Below are positions 8,898-16,670 of a DNA stretch of 47,900 nucleotides, piece by piece. Source of the DNA: Gammaproteobacteria bacterium (GTDB lineage: Bacteria > Pseudomonadota > Gammaproteobacteria > UBA1113); assembly GCA_020051015.1 (NCBI GenBank), contig JAGVJQ010000026.1, positions 1-47,900 on the forward strand, in the 5' to 3' direction. The notes under the pieces are model-generated. The model saw only the letters and a program-made list of their open reading frames with translations, had not been told where the DNA came from and searched no databases. Position 1 is the stretch's first letter, and each line of letters opens with the position of its first letter. The position numbers and the translations under genes are program-made.

Positions 8898-9335
8898 ATG
8901 AAAAAAGTTAAACCTGATCATGCATCCTGGATTACACCCTACCTCACCGTTAAAGACGTTGATGCAGCTAAAGCATTTTATGAGACTGCATTTGGGTTTA
9001 TCGCCACTGATGAAAATGTTGGTGAAGATGGCACCTTGCAACATTTGGAAATGACTTACCGCAATCAATTAATCATGTTTGGCAAGCAAGGAGCGTGGGG
9101 AAGCACCACCTTGACACCCAATAGCAGCGGCACTGCCTGCCCCATTAATTTATATCTATATTGTGATAATGTTGACGATTTTTATCGTCATGCATTGAAA
9201 TGCGGTGCACAAACCATAGTTGAACCACAAGATACTTTTTGGGGCGATCGAATGTGCCAAATTAAAGATCTCGATGGCTTTGCTTGGTGTTTTGCCACCA
9301 TGGTCAATGAAAAAGCACATACGGATAAACCATAA
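8898..9335 (+). CDS. VOC (glyoxalase/PhnB-like) family protein
   Basis: A 145-aa cytosolic protein of the vicinal-oxygen-chelate fold. It opens with ITPYLTVKDVDAAKAFYETAFGF and ends with VEPQDTFWGDRMCQIKDLDGFAWCFA, the paired beta-alpha-beta-beta-beta modules seen in PhnB-like and bleomycin-resistance-like proteins. The substrate is unknown; such proteins range from metal-dependent lyases to binding proteins, so no reaction is assigned. It follows yhhQ by 12 nt behind an AAGGAG ribosome site and is probably in the same transcript. Confidence 0.85.
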   Translation: MKKVKPDHASWITPYLTVKDVDAAKAFYETAFGFIATDENVGEDGTLQHLEMTYRNQLIMFGKQGAWGSTTLTPNSSGTACPINLYLYCDNVDDFYRHALKCGAQTIVEPQDTFWGDRMCQIKDLDGFAWCFATMVNEKAHTDKP

Positions 9336-9387
9336 ATGATAATTAAGCGATGTGTGTCCGCTATTATGCGCTTCAACATATCGAAAT

Positions 9388-9443
9388 GGTGGGCACATAT
9401 TGTTATGCGATACCTCTTCGAGGGCAACAATATTTAGCCCACC
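9388..9443. repeat. GGTGGGCA-type palindromic repeat
   Basis: Arms 9388-9404 (GGTGGGCACATATTGTT) and 9426-9443 pair with one mismatch and one unpaired base, around a 21-nt loop that holds a small CTC-TTC-GAG hairpin. The motif GGTGGGC...GCCCACCCTAC recurs as a dispersed repeat in many bacterial genomes. A half copy starting GGTGGGCACACATAT lies downstream of dnaJ at about 528-542. The rest of the 204-bp gap holds the Fur box and promoter of the iron operon. Confidence 0.75.
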
Positions 9444-9466
9444 CTACATCACTTAATAGAATCAGC

Positions 9467-9485
9467 GAAAATGATATTGATTATC
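9467..9485. promoter_or_regulatory. Fur box before the iron-uptake operon
   Basis: The 19-mer at 9467-9485 matches the classical palindromic Fur box (GATAATGATAATCATTATC) at 16 of 19 positions. It overlaps the -35 element of the only good promoter in this gap, so Fur with iron would be expected to block transcription. The regulator itself is encoded at 7298-7714. The call is made by eye, with no score computed. Confidence 0.8.
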
Positions 9486-9505
9486 GTTTAACATTGGCAT
9501 ATGAT
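9477..9505 (+). promoter_or_regulatory. Promoter of the iron-uptake operon
   Basis: TTGATT (9477-9482) and TATGAT (9500-9505) are spaced by 17 nt. Transcription would start near 9512. This makes the ATG at 9501 impossible as a start codon for the first gene and supports the ATG at 9540. Confidence 0.6.
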
Positions 9506-9539
9506 AAGAATCCTTCATTGTTCTTATGGTTGTTCCAGT

Positions 9540-9959
9540 ATGCGTAGCCTAATCTTGAATATCATTTTTTTAAGTTGCCTTGGTTGGAGCATCGCCAGTC
9601 AAGCTGATACCAACTCCTGGCAACAAAAAGCCCAAAGCGTTTGCCAACAACTCACTATTGCAGCACAAGCATATCAAAAGAAAGATATGCAACAAGCACA
9701 CGTTAACGCTGTGATGTCTTATTTCCAAAATTATGATGTCAATATTGAACCTGCTGCACGTGTTACCTTCCCGCAAGGACATATCTTCCAGATCGAACAA
9801 TCTTTTAGTAATCTCAATAAAAATATGGTTGACAATCCCTCGCCACAACAAATTGATGCCATTACGCAGCAAGCTAATACCTTATGCGCAACCATTATGG
9901 CAGACGCAAAAACGATGGATGCTCAACATATCACGTCACCAACATATAAGGTTAATTAA
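9540..9959 (+). CDS. Periplasmic protein resembling the FTR1 ectodomain
   Basis: From ATG 9540 the product is 139 aa with a signal peptide (MRSLILNIIFLSCLGWSIAS, cleavage near SQA). The upstream ATG at 9501 falls within the promoter and is rejected. The mature protein looks helical. Its segment AVMSYFQNYDVNIEPAA...IFQIEQSFSNL aligns by eye with the periplasmic N-terminal segment of the next gene (GFSSMYFDHYEGEGMELAV...ESLFTQLIG), so it looks like a separate copy of the FTR1 ectodomain. It has two cysteines but no cupredoxin His/Cys/Met pattern. It is the first gene of the Fur-box operon, 2 nt before the permease, so a role in periplasmic iron handling is inferred. Confidence 0.75.
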   Translation: MRSLILNIIFLSCLGWSIASQADTNSWQQKAQSVCQQLTIAAQAYQKKDMQQAHVNAVMSYFQNYDVNIEPAARVTFPQGHIFQIEQSFSNLNKNMVDNPSPQQIDAITQQANTLCATIMADAKTMDAQHITSPTYKVN

Positions 9960-9961
9960 CC

Positions 9962-11188
9962 ATGATGCGGATATTTTTATTTATTTTTTTACTATTAGCT
10001 AGCTTTACTAATGCAATGGCAGAAAATCACCCCGCGCCACCAGGAACGGATTTCAATAAAGTAGTGAACCAAATGCAGCAAAATGGTGATCGATTGTTGT
10101 CACAATATAATGGCAAAAATGGTATCGCAGTAATGAATGGATTTTCCAGCATGTATTTCGATCATTATGAAGGTGAAGGCATGGAATTAGCCGTCATGGC
10201 TATTTCACCGACCATTAATTCACAAACGGAATCTTTATTTACACAGCTAATTGGCCAGGCAGCTAGCAACACCCCACTCGATCAAATGCAAAAAACCTGG
10301 AGTATATTGAAATTAAAATTACTTGATGATGCCGATTTACTGCAAAGTAATGCTGCTGATTCATTTAGTGAAGTGTTATTTCAAGCATTTATCATTTTAT
10401 TACGAGAAGGTTTTGAAGCAATGTTAGTCATTACTGCACTACTTGCTTATCTACGTCGATCAAATAATACCGACAAAAACCCTGTCATTTATTTTGGTGT
10501 AGGCTTAGCATTAATTGCTAGTGCTGTTACTGCTTACTTATTTAATACTTTATTTCATGCGGCAGGAACTAATCGTGAAGCCATGGAAGGCATTACCATG
10601 TTAGTTGCCTCAGGGGTGTTATTTTATGTAAGTTACTGGTTATTTTCCAAACGCGAAGCTGAGCGTTGGCAAAATTATATCCGCAGCAAAATGGATAAAG
10701 CATTGACCAATGGTAGCTTATTAGCCCTAGGTTTAGCTGCATTTTTAGCGGTATACCGTGAAGGTGCAGAAACCATTTTATTTTATCAAGCACTTGCAGC
10801 AAATGCGCAACAATTTCATATGGCATTTATCTTAGGTATTGTTGGTGCAATCAGTGCGTTATTTTTACTTTATTGGATCATGCAAAAAGCAACCTTACGG
10901 ATTCCCTATCGAATATTTTTCACTGCTACCGCATTTTTCTTATTTTATATGGCATTTTATTTTATTGGTGGTGCCATGTTGGAATTGCAAGAAGCAGGTT
11001 GGTTGGCAATTACACCTATTACATGGTTACCGCCTTTAGCATGGTTAGGTATTTATCCAACGTGGGAAAGTATCGGTGCACAATTAGCATTTTTAGCACC
11101 TAGCATTGGGTTTTTGACTTGGCATTTCACTAAAAAGCCAGCAGTCGAGAAACCAATAAAACCAGAAAAACCAATTAAATTATCATGA
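9962..11188 (+). CDS. FTR1-family high-affinity iron permease
   Basis: Inner-membrane iron permease of 408 aa (FtrC/EfeU-type). A signal peptide (residues 1-20) precedes a helical periplasmic region (about 28-135) and then about seven membrane segments. The two REGxE iron-binding motifs that define the family are present: REGFE at 148-152 and REGAE at 266-270. In Bordetella and Brucella the FtrABCD system uses such a permease with a P19 protein (FtrA), a cupredoxin (FtrB) and a polyferredoxin (FtrD). Here P19 and polyferredoxin genes follow, but no cupredoxin is present. The stop overlaps the next start by 4 nt. Confidence 0.95.
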   Translation: MMRIFLFIFLLLASFTNAMAENHPAPPGTDFNKVVNQMQQNGDRLLSQYNGKNGIAVMNGFSSMYFDHYEGEGMELAVMAISPTINSQTESLFTQLIGQAASNTPLDQMQKTWSILKLKLLDDADLLQSNAADSFSEVLFQAFIILLREGFEAMLVITALLAYLRRSNNTDKNPVIYFGVGLALIASAVTAYLFNTLFHAAGTNREAMEGITMLVASGVLFYVSYWLFSKREAERWQNYIRSKMDKALTNGSLLALGLAAFLAVYREGAETILFYQALAANAQQFHMAFILGIVGAISALFLLYWIMQKATLRIPYRIFFTATAFFLFYMAFYFIGGAMLELQEAGWLAITPITWLPPLAWLGIYPTWESIGAQLAFLAPSIGFLTWHFTKKPAVEKPIKPEKPIKLS

Positions 11189-12675
11189 ATGCAAACCAAC
11201 AATTAAAAAAAATTGCAGTTATCGCGCACACCAGTAACGATTATAAAAACAGAAAATCTCGTTTTGCTCAAGCAATTGAGCGGTTTTTTTATCGTCATAA
11301 AAACAAATTAATTATTATCCATCTCAGTATGTTTATATTTTTTATGATGATGATGGTTATTCCATTATTTACTTCATTGCCAGATGAGAGCTCAACTATT
11401 TGGAATAATTTACGTTTACTAAGTACTTTTTTATTTTGGGGCATTTGGTTTCCGCTGGTTTTTGCTTCCGTTATTTTTGCAGGCAGAATTTGGTGCGGTG
11501 TATTGTGTCCTATGGGCGCTGCATCTGAATGGGCAAATAAAATAGGTTTTAAACGTCCCATTCCAGCATGGTTAAAATGGGAGGGCACCCCCATTCTTAG
11601 TTTTTTACTGGTTACTATTTTAGGACAAACTTTAGATGTGCGCGATCAAAATAGTGCTATGTTAGAAATTTTTGGTGGGACATTGATATTAGCATTACTC
11701 ATTGGTTTACTATTCGGTCGCCATAAACGTGCATGGTGTCGACATGCTTGTCCGATTGGCTTGTTATTAGGTGTCTTTTCTCGTTTAGGTATGGTGCAAT
11801 TAGCTGCGAAGATTCCACATGCCGGCGGCGATCGTTATGCTGAGCGTGGCACCTGCCCCACCATGATCGATATTAATCACAAAGCTGAATCGAGACACTG
11901 CATTCAATGTTTTCGTTGTGTGAAACCAACATCGCCAGGCGGACTGTTTGTACGATTTCGCAAACCCGGCAGCGAAATTACTGATATCCGTACACACAAT
12001 GCTAATATTGCTGAAGTTTGGTTTATGTTTTTAGGCACTGGTGTAGCATTAGGTGGCTTTTTATGGTTGATTTTACCGCAATATCAAACATTGCGACAAC
12101 TTGTTGGTAACTGGTTTATTAATCACGGTTGGTATTGGATTGGTAATGCTGGGCCATCATGGTTGATGAGCGTACATCCCGCTCAAAATCAAACATATAA
12201 CTGGCTAGATTTTATAATGATTATTGGTTTTATGTTGCTTTGTATGCTGTTTTCAACGATTGTGCTTGCAACGATGAATGCCGTATCTAGTTGGTTAGCG
12301 GGTAAGTTTAATGGTGATAAAACATTTAAATTACGTTTTGTTGAGTTGGGTTATCAATTTGCACCCATAGCAATGATTTCCATCATCATTGGGTTAGGTG
12401 ATCAATTATTTCAACAATTAAAAATAGCAGGAATTTCAACCTCGTCACTTGAATATACCAAAATTACATTATTTGCTGCATCCATTGCGTGGAGTATTTT
12501 GTTGGGCTATCACATCCTTAAAAAACAAAATGTCAGCAAAAAAGGTCGTTTAATTGCGTTAATCCCCGGGGTATTAGGTAGTGTAGTGATTGCTGCAGCT
12601 TGGTGGCCAGCAATATTTGGTGTGCATTTTTCCATGTTGGAATATTATCGCACTCATTTAACAGTGATGAGTTAG
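11185..12675 (+). CDS. Polyferredoxin-type membrane protein (FtrD/NapH-like)
   Basis: Membrane electron-transfer protein of 496 aa. After a first membrane segment near residues 35-58 it shows Cys motifs typical of the NapH/CcoG/YccM group: WCGVLCPMGAASEW, WCRHACPIGLLLG, and a cluster RGTCPTMID...HCIQCFRCVKP that can hold iron-sulfur centres. Several more membrane helices follow in the C-terminal half. In FtrABCD-like systems the equivalent protein passes electrons across the membrane for iron reduction or uptake; the same is inferred here from its position between an FTR1 permease (4-nt overlap) and P19. Confidence 0.9.
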   Translation: MNANQQLKKIAVIAHTSNDYKNRKSRFAQAIERFFYRHKNKLIIIHLSMFIFFMMMMVIPLFTSLPDESSTIWNNLRLLSTFLFWGIWFPLVFASVIFAGRIWCGVLCPMGAASEWANKIGFKRPIPAWLKWEGTPILSFLLVTILGQTLDVRDQNSAMLEIFGGTLILALLIGLLFGRHKRAWCRHACPIGLLLGVFSRLGMVQLAAKIPHAGGDRYAERGTCPTMIDINHKAESRHCIQCFRCVKPTSPGGLFVRFRKPGSEITDIRTHNANIAEVWFMFLGTGVALGGFLWLILPQYQTLRQLVGNWFINHGWYWIGNAGPSWLMSVHPAQNQTYNWLDFIMIIGFMLLCMLFSTIVLATMNAVSSWLAGKFNGDKTFKLRFVELGYQFAPIAMISIIIGLGDQLFQQLKIAGISTSSLEYTKITLFAASIAWSILLGYHILKKQNVSKKGRLIALIPGVLGSVVIAAAWWPAIFGVHFSMLEYYRTHLTVMS

Positions 12676-12694
12676 TTTTATTACGGAGAAAAAA

Positions 12695-13225
12695 ATGAAG
12701 AAAAGATTGGCGTTATTAACTGGTATGCTGACATTGATGACAACATCTGCTTTTGCTGCAGAAACAACCATTGGTCAAGCGGTGGAAAAAAATGGTATGG
12801 AAATTGGTGGCGTTTATTTGCAGGCTGTTGATATGGCATGCATGGAGAATGTGCAAGATAATACCCAATATGATATTCATTTGGAGACTGATATACATGC
12901 GCTGCAAAATAATCCGAATGGTTTTTCCTTTGGCGAATGGATCCCCTATTTAACGATTGCTTATCATTTAAGTAAAGAAGGCACTAATTGGGAGCAAACT
13001 GGCTCACTAGTCCCCATGGTTGCCAATGATGGTCCTCATTACGGACAAAATGTAAAGCTAGATGGCGCTGGTAAATATAAAGTAACATTTCATATTGAGC
13101 CGCCTGATGTCATGGGTTTTTGTCGCCATGCAGATAAAGAAACTGGCGTTGGGAAATGGTGGGCGCCATTTGATGTTACCTGGGAATTTACTTATTTAGG
13201 TACGGGTAAGAAAGGCGGATATTAA
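12695..13225 (+). CDS. Periplasmic iron-transport protein P19 (FtrA-like)
   Basis: A 176-aa periplasmic protein with a clear signal peptide (cleavage after SAFA). It strongly resembles Campylobacter P19: EIGGVYLQAVDM, DIHLETDIHALQNNPNGF, GEWIPYLTIAYHLS, VPMVANDGPHYGQNVK and GFCRHADKETGVGKWW. Met and His positions typical of the copper/iron sites are visible (M108, H115, H145 and the His in DIHAL at 68). The P19 family binds metal and supports iron uptake together with FTR1 permeases. It is the last gene of the operon, behind a GGAG ribosome site, and a palindromic repeat follows at 13236. Confidence 0.93.
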   Translation: MKKRLALLTGMLTLMTTSAFAAETTIGQAVEKNGMEIGGVYLQAVDMACMENVQDNTQYDIHLETDIHALQNNPNGFSFGEWIPYLTIAYHLSKEGTNWEQTGSLVPMVANDGPHYGQNVKLDGAGKYKVTFHIEPPDVMGFCRHADKETGVGKWWAPFDVTWEFTYLGTGKKGGY

Positions 13226-13235
13226 TGATTGTTTC

Positions 13236-13260
13236 GTAGGGGCGTATTGAATACGCCCAT
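13236..13260. repeat. GTAGGGGCGTAT palindrome copy 2 (after P19 gene)
   Basis: The core GTAGGGGCGTATTGAATACG continues to 13260. Arms GGGCGTATT and AATACGCCC pair perfectly. It follows the P19 stop codon by 10 nt and lies between that operon and the convergent hypothetical gene. Confidence 0.8.
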
Positions 13261-13282
13261 CGTGCCCAATCACTTATTTCTA

Positions 13283-14131
13283 TCACAAGGATCCTGTTCG
13301 ATTTGGGCGCATCGTTAGTAATGAATTTTCATTTTCTGTACTCTCTGACGTCGAAGTCTTCGATTCAGTTGGTTTTGTACCAAACGTGCTATTCGAATAA
13401 TTAGCTGGATTTGACATCCTCGATCCCGCAATCGTAACTGCTCTTTTTATCTCTTGCCCTGGAACAATAGGTGCAGGATTAAGTACTGATTGTTTTGAAT
13501 TAGTCGATTTTGATTCAAATCGACTATCAAATCTAATCGCTGATTCTCTTTTCCAAGATGTGCATACATTTTCGCGAGTAAATGTGGTGGGTTCTTCTTT
13601 AGGTGGCGACAAGATTTCCGTTGGTGTGCTACTTAATGTTTGTTCTGGCGCATCATTATTGTCACCCTCTGGCTGCTCTTTTTTTTGTTGTGAAAGTGAA
13701 GTAATGTTTTTATCTAATAAATATTGATATACCTCACCCAATTGTCGTGTTACTTCTACTGACGCCTGTTGAAAGTGAGGCCGCTCACCCTCACTTGTCC
13801 GTTTACGATTTCGTGACTTTTCTGGTTGTTCTTTTTTTTGTTGCGAACCTGTATTTTGATTATTTGAGTTAAGTGAAGTAATGCTTTTATCTAATAAATC
13901 TTCATATACCTCGCCCAACTGTCGTGTTAATCCTTGTGGTTTAGGTGAAGACGTAGACAGCACATTTTTAACTGAACGCTTACGACGTCGTGGCGGTTCT
14001 TGCTGTTCTTGCCGATCTCGATGCACACCAGACAACTTTTGACGACCACTTGATGGTGATGATAGATGTTGATTCACATCATCTGTCGTTTTCTTTATAT
14101 TTTTGCTTTCTTCTGATTTGTTACCAGACAT
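13283..14131 (-). CDS. Disordered repeat-containing protein, possible effector
   Basis: A 282-aa protein with no signal peptide or membrane segment and a composition dominated by Ser, Thr, Lys, Arg, Gln and Pro, predicted by eye to be mostly disordered. It contains an internal duplication: TRQLGEVYEDLLDKSITSL (about residues 69-87) and TRQLGEVYQYLLDKNITSL (128-146), each followed by SQQKKEQPE. The duplication is also clear in the DNA. A basic PPRRRKRSVK segment (47-56) resembles a eukaryotic nuclear localisation signal. I do not recognise the family. Low complexity and these features suggest a host-directed effector, but that is speculation. It stands between convergent P19 and the broken sugar porter. 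Confidence 0.7.
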   Translation of the reverse strand: MSGNKSEESKNIKKTTDDVNQHLSSPSSGRQKLSGVHRDRQEQQEPPRRRKRSVKNVLSTSSPKPQGLTRQLGEVYEDLLDKSITSLNSNNQNTGSQQKKEQPEKSRNRKRTSEGERPHFQQASVEVTRQLGEVYQYLLDKNITSLSQQKKEQPEGDNNDAPEQTLSSTPTEILSPPKEEPTTFTRENVCTSWKRESAIRFDSRFESKSTNSKQSVLNPAPIVPGQEIKRAVTIAGSRMSNPANYSNSTFGTKPTESKTSTSESTENENSLLTMRPNRTGSL

Positions 14132-14199
14132 AGTTTCACCTCAAATTCTAATTATTTTTCAATATTTCCTAACCAACGACATATAAGCATTAACAGTCT

Positions 14200-15626
14200 C
14201 TATGCCACCACACCAACTTCCCTGATTTGTTTACGAAACTGTCCTTGAATACTTTCCAACGTTTGTTGTTTTGTCTCTGGCAATAAAAATTTCGCCACCA
14301 AAAAATAGTAAATTGTAAATCCAGCAAATAATAAATAGGTATTACTAAGTGTAATTTTCTGTACTAGATCTAAAAACAATGTCGACAACAATGTTGCAAC
14401 CAATGAATTGATAAACAAACATAACGCCACACCTTTGCCTCGTACCTTAGTTGGATATAGTTCTGAAATGGCTAACCAAACAACGACACCAGGACCAATG
14501 GCAAAACAAAAAATAAAAATCAATAACCCAAATAATGACAATGATCCTTGTATCATGGGCGTTAAATGCAGTCGACTGATAAGACATAGAAATATTTCAG
14601 CTACTACAATGCCTGCTGCGCCAAATGCTAATAATCGCTTACGGCCAAAATGATCAATCAAGCTCATTGATAATAATGTCGTCAGAAAATTAAGTAATCC
14701 GATGCCCATCGTGCCAAATAAAGTAATCATGTGTGAACTAAAGCCTGCTTGTTGCAAGACTAATGGCGCATATTGCAAAAAGACATTAATGCCAGTTAAT
14801 TGATTACAAATCGCAATCGATAAACTGATAAATAATGGCATCATTAAAGCACGTGAAAATAACTCTTTCCAACCACCCTCTTCTTGATGCAAGCTTTGCA
14901 TAATTTCATTAGCTTCAGCATTAATATGGTTGACTGGCCGAATTTGATATAAAACTCGATAAGCTTTTTGTATTTGATTTTTTGCTAATAACCAACGCGG
15001 ACTTTCTGGCAATAACAACATTCCAATAAATAACACGGTATTGGGAATCAAGATAATCAGAAACATAGCATGCCAATTCCCTGAATGAGCAAATACTAAA
15101 TCAATAATATAAGCCGCTAAAATACCCAATGTTAAAAATAGTTGGAAGACGGTAACGCCTTTGCCGCGAATTTCTGGCGGTGCGATCTCAGAAATATACA
15201 ATGGAATCGCAACAGAGGTCATACCAACAGCAATACCTAATAACAGGCGAGCAATAAGTAAGGTATAAAAAATATGTGCATTAATTATAATAAATACACC
15301 ACCAAAAAAATTAAGCTAGCTGCAATAATCATGCGTCGACGACCATAATGATCGGCTAAAAAACCTGTGACTAACGTCCCTAATAAACTACCACCCAAAA
15401 CAGCCCCGACAATGATGCCCATTTGGGTGTCAGTTAATGGAATCGCTTGCTTAATAAAGAGTAATGCGCCAGAAATGACGCCAATATCATAACCATATAA
15501 AATGCCACCCAAACCGGCACAGACAATTAACATAATTACCATTAATTTTATAAGCATTGGATTGCGTGGTGCTGCATTAGCAAGTTCAGTAGAAAACAAT
15601 GGTTGCTCCTTATTATTTAATTCCAT
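14200..15626 (-). pseudogene. Sugar-porter MFS transporter, frameshifted
   Basis: Two reading frames together make one major-facilitator sugar porter of about 475 residues. The first (15285-15626, 113 aa) has LGGILYGYDIGVISGALLFI and the loop motif LADHYGRRRM. The second frame (14200 up to about 15304) carries LLGIAVGMTSVAIPLYISEI, PESPRWLL, DHFGRKRLL and PETKQ. The frame changes at a run of seven T's read on the minus strand (15304-15310); one more T would restore a continuous protein. This may be a true mutation, an error in a homopolymer, or ribosomal or transcriptional slippage. The start overlaps the upstream lipoprotein gene by 14 nt, implying coupled translation. Confidence 0.88.
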
Positions 15627-16428
15627 AATCCGTATCTTGAACTATCACGGCATTAGGGTCTGCCGCTGTTGGGGTCGATATACTGGCTGGCATAATACCA
15701 TCCATTGACATCACTGAGCCAGATTGACGTTGATATGGCGCAACCATATCGGGTCTTGAGTAGTAATAAATATCACTTTGTCCCGCGGCAAGGCCGCTTA
15801 CACCTGAGCCACCAAGTACTTCGGCTTGCGCAAGTCCGGTGGTATTAACAAAAATAGAGTTGGCTATCACACATTTAGCATTTAAACGTGAAGTTCCAGT
15901 TGCAGTCGCATCTAGCCGATTTACGGCACCCGCTAAAAACATATACGCAGACCCATTTACCGTCGCGGCAAAATGATCAACATAGATATTTTGAATATCG
16001 ATACTGCCTGTACCGGTGTAATAAACACGATGTAATGGTGTAGACGTATAAATGGTCACTTTTGCCCGTACACCAGGATTATATTCATATCCCTGGTCAA
16101 AAAATAAGGTCAACGTATTATTTTTCACAAAATCATGGGTGTAATCGACCAACGCCGAATCGCCAGCAACGGTCACCGAAGCGACACCGTTTGGATTAAT
16201 ATAGGGATTAGTATTCTGAACAACCTCGACCGTATAAGGACCATTGATTGCGATGCTATCAAAACTGGGAAAAGCTTGCGCACTAGAGGTTTGGCGTCCC
16301 GTTAATGGCAGCTCTGTTTTGGTGGAAAAGGTTTTCTCAATGAACTGCTCGGTATTCTGCTTGACAGTACAGCCAAATAGCAATACGCTAGCCAAGCATA
16401 AAATAAGATATGGTGATTTTTTAATCAT
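15613..16428 (-). CDS. Lipoprotein with GIN (DUF2807) domain
   Basis: A 271-aa protein with a lipoprotein signal ending in LLFGC (Cys about residue 20), so it is likely lipid-anchored in the cell envelope. From about residue 53 (FDSIAINGPYTVEVVQ) it shows the repetitive beta-helix pattern of GIN/DUF2807 'auto-transporter adhesin head' proteins, with HRVYYTGTGSIDIQNI, VNGSAYMFLAGAV and ATGTSRLNAKC. Function in this family is not established; binding or adhesion is usually suggested. The ATG has a GAGGATGTAG ribosome site. It overlaps the sugar porter by 14 nt, and the two are probably co-transcribed. Confidence 0.85.
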   Translation of the reverse strand: MIKKSPYLILCLASVLLFGCTVKQNTEQFIEKTFSTKTELPLTGRQTSSAQAFPSFDSIAINGPYTVEVVQNTNPYINPNGVASVTVAGDSALVDYTHDFVKNNTLTLFFDQGYEYNPGVRAKVTIYTSTPLHRVYYTGTGSIDIQNIYVDHFAATVNGSAYMFLAGAVNRLDATATGTSRLNAKCVIANSIFVNTTGLAQAEVLGGSGVSGLAAGQSDIYYYSRPDMVAPYQRQSGSVMSMDGIMPASISTPTAADPNAVIVQDTDYGIK

Positions 16429-16451
16429 CTACATCCTCGTTAAATCAGATA

Positions 16452-16593
16452 AGGGTTGTTGACAATTCGCTAGGCTGAGGCAGAAAGACTTGATTTTCGA
16501 GTACCGCAGCGCAGCATACATAGTAGTATTTGAGCAGCGGAACACAGAAAATCGGGGCTTTGTGCCCAGCATAGTAGAATTGTCAACGCCCCT
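16452..16593. repeat. 142-bp near-palindromic repeat, copy A (before tex)
   Basis: The element runs from AGGGTTGTTGACAATTC (16452-16468) to its reverse complement GAATTGTCAACGCCCCT (16577-16593). The inner parts of the arms also pair (GATTTTC at 16492-16498 with GAAAATC; GCAGAAAG with CTTTGTGC), so the whole can fold into one long imperfect hairpin with a loop near 16515-16530. Its right 57 nt match 39015-39071 at 52 positions. It lies between the divergent lipoprotein and tex genes. No protein gene is supported within it. Confidence 0.8.
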
Positions 16594-16670
16594 ACAGCTC
16601 CGTTCGAATTTGGCCATTATACCAGAGCCTTTTCCTGATTGACGAATATAAATTTATATGAGAAAACAAA

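Noticed and set aside
9350-9547. A 65-codon plus-strand frame before the iron operon
   Set aside because: It covers the palindromic repeat, Fur box and promoter, and has no family resemblance.
16429-16617. A minus-strand frame across repeat copy A
   Set aside because: It is produced by the long palindrome and would overlap the ribosome site of the lipoprotein gene.
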